From HK-STAS-PATE-2 sp035906575 (GTDB lineage: Bacteria > Patescibacteriota > Patescibacteriia > 2-12-FULL-60-25), in NCBI GenBank assembly GCA_035906575.1, contig JAMIEW010000063.1:1-6718 (forward strand): 6,718 nucleotides of DNA, written 5' to 3'. The notes under the pieces are model-generated. The model searched no databases, was not told where the DNA came from, and saw nothing but the letters and a program-made list of their open reading frames with translations. Each line of letters opens with the position of its first letter. The stretch's first letter is position 1. Below, piece after piece: positions 6,041-6,718 of this stretch. The translations under genes and the position numbers were made by a program.

Positions 6041-6499
6041 TTATTTTACGGACACGAAGATATCTACTTCACCATCTTCAAGATTTTTTGCCTTGTCGCC
6101 ATAGACATCAAAATCCGCAGCGTACGCTCTCTCAAGATCTGAGCTCCAAATCTCTTGCCACACTCCTTGAACGGCGCCTTGCATGATATTTCCTTTAGCG
6201 GTGTATTTTACGTAACTAGCTGTCTCAACCATTTTGCCCATCATTCCTTCTGGGATTTGTTCAAGACTTGAAACACGGCAACCAATGATCGTCGTGTACG
6301 GCTTCGTGTAATCGCCCTCATAGTCGGTATACATACAATAAATTGTATCATCGATCTTATTAGGGATATTTTGCAAAATACCCTCAGACATAAACTTCCC
6401 CCAAAGCGCCGGAAGATCCTGCTCGTCTTTGCCTGGTTTATTTTCTGTTTTAATCGCTACTCCGATGAGATGAAATTTCTCGATGGTCTGTGTGTTCAT
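6041..6499 (-). CDS. GyrI-like / AraC-type effector-binding domain protein (Cass2-like)
   Basis: The 152-residue protein consists of one small-molecule-binding domain of the GyrI/effector-binding superfamily, closest in my recall to the integron-associated Cass2 type (PF14526). Recognisable parts are FHLIGVAIKT at residues 9-18, DLPALWGKFMSEGILQNIPNK at about 28-48, TIYCMYTDYEGDYTKPYTTIIGC (about 52-74), the turn SSLEQIPEGMMG, then YVKYTAKG and VWQEIWSSDLERAYAADFDVYG, with the terminal strand VDIFVSVK. There is no DNA-binding helix-turn-helix, so it is not itself a MerR or AraC regulator. Stand-alone members bind cationic or aromatic ligands, or inhibit gyrase in the case of E. coli GyrI; the ligand here is unknown. 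The ATG at 6499 gives the expected N-terminus and is placed behind an extended -10 sequence. It is the first gene after a strong terminator, so it starts a transcription unit. Confidence 0.87.
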   Translation of the reverse strand: MNTQTIEKFHLIGVAIKTENKPGKDEQDLPALWGKFMSEGILQNIPNKIDDTIYCMYTDYEGDYTKPYTTIIGCRVSSLEQIPEGMMGKMVETASYVKYTAKGNIMQGAVQGVWQEIWSSDLERAYAADFDVYGDKAKNLEDGEVDIFVSVK

Positions 6500-6507
6500 A
6501 TATCCGC

Positions 6508-6516
6508 ACTATAACA
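6508..6516 (-). promoter_or_regulatory. Candidate extended -10 promoter of the GyrI-like gene (leaderless-type)
   Basis: On the minus strand TATAGT (6508-6513; five of six consensus bases), preceded directly by TGT, forms a TGn extended -10 element. It ends 8 nt before the ATG at 6499, so transcription should begin at about the start codon. A 17-bp spacing puts the -35 position on the T-run of the adjacent terminator (TTTTTT, 6531-6536), so the -35 is weak and overlaps that terminator. Confidence 0.55.
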
Positions 6517-6525
6517 CAACTTCTT

Positions 6526-6565
6526 CATACAAAAAACCACGGACATGTCCGTGGTTTTTTGTATG
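6526..6565. terminator. Intrinsic terminator formed by a perfect 40-bp palindrome
   Basis: The 20 bases at 6526-6545 are the exact reverse complement of 6546-6565. The G+C-rich core CCACGGACATGTCCGTGG (6537-6554) is flanked by A6 and T6, so each strand yields a stable hairpin followed by six U. It most likely ends transcription of the gene entering from the right edge on the minus strand, before the GyrI-like gene's own promoter. Because it is fully symmetric it would work in both directions, although no plus-strand gene leads into it. Confidence 0.88.
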
Positions 6566-6589
6566 GCAGGGGCTCGTGGAAGACGTTCG

Positions 6590-6616
6590 GACGCTGGTAA
6601 TTGCGGAACCAGCGTC
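6590..6616. repeat. Inverted repeat / hairpin in the 3' region of the right-edge gene
   Basis: GACGCTGGT (6590-6598) pairs perfectly with ACCAGCGTC (6608-6616) around a 9-nt loop. There is no T-tract after it on either strand, so it does not look like an intrinsic terminator alone. It lies between the stop codon at 6635 and the strong terminator, and may be an mRNA-stabilising hairpin or a protein-binding site. Confidence 0.55.
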
Positions 6617-6634
6617 GTACATGGCCAGATTCCG

Positions 6635-6718
6635 TTAGAGATTTATTCGGGCCAGAATCGCTTCGACATACGTCTCCCAATCCTTGGCCGTTGTGTCGAC
6701 GATCAACGTCGGCAAGTG
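6635..6718 (-). CDS. C-terminal end of an unidentified protein (N-terminus beyond window edge)
   Basis: The minus strand is open from the right edge for 27 codons to a TAA at 6635-6637. It ends LPTLIVDTTAKDWETYVEAI plus LARINL. A hydrophobic strand (LPTLIVDTT) followed by an amphipathic helix (WETYVEAILARI) is a common end for Rossmann-like or P-loop nucleotide-binding proteins such as small-molecule kinases, but 27 residues are too few to assign a family. Downstream lie a 9-bp hairpin and a strong terminator, both correctly placed for a gene 3' end, which supports real coding. Confidence 0.6.
   Translation of the reverse strand, partial: HLPTLIVDTTAKDWETYVEAILARINL

Noticed and set aside
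6526..6565. The 40-bp palindrome as a phage attachment site or transposon end
   Set aside because: No integrase, transposase or target duplication is nearby, and the A6/T6 flanks with a G+C-rich core are explained by a terminator.

Overview
The window reads as ordinary chromosomal DNA from a compact bacterial genome: seven complete genes and two edge-truncated ones, intergenic gaps of about 36 to 145 bp, and terminators shared between facing genes. No transposase, integrase, CRISPR array, tRNA or rRNA was seen. Hand-counted stretches give about 38-48% G+C for most genes, but about 57-60% for the HD-hydrolase gene. The three-segment membrane protein with its GRP-x(5)-DGKKKEA stretch, the short GyrI/Cass2-like protein and the near-absence of Shine-Dalgarno sequences would fit a member of the Candidate Phyla Radiation (Patescibacteria). 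That placement is inference, because no marker gene is present.

Layout from left to right. Minus strand: the N-terminal 353 codons of an FAD oxidoreductase resembling polyunsaturated fatty acid isomerases, running off the left edge; then msrA (methionine sulfoxide reductase A). Plus strand, diverging from msrA: a VF530/DUF2132 small protein. It meets tail to tail a minus-strand gene for a 505-residue exported protein that I do not recognise, and the two share one strong bidirectional hairpin terminator. Plus strand, diverging from the exported protein: a 207-residue single-domain RelA/SpoT-type HD phosphohydrolase with a good ribosome binding site and a foldable leader. Facing it on the minus strand: a 106-residue three-helix membrane protein, an HI0933/YhiN-family flavoprotein, a GyrI-like effector-binding protein and, at the right edge, the last 27 codons of a gene of unknown identity.

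The genes do not form one evident pathway. Two FAD flavoproteins and MsrA give a loose redox flavour, and the HD enzyme suggests nucleotide or alarmone hydrolysis. The most consistent signal is in expression. Five minus-strand genes have a -10-like hexamer ending only 8-9 nt before the ATG and no Shine-Dalgarno sequence, which predicts leaderless or nearly leaderless mRNAs. The HD gene is the clear exception, with AAGGAG 7 nt before its ATG. I found no convincing novel multi-gene system. The best leads are the leaderless pattern, the exported protein with a possible cysteine-bracketed duplication, the fatty-acid-isomerase-like flavoprotein and the compositionally distinct HD gene.
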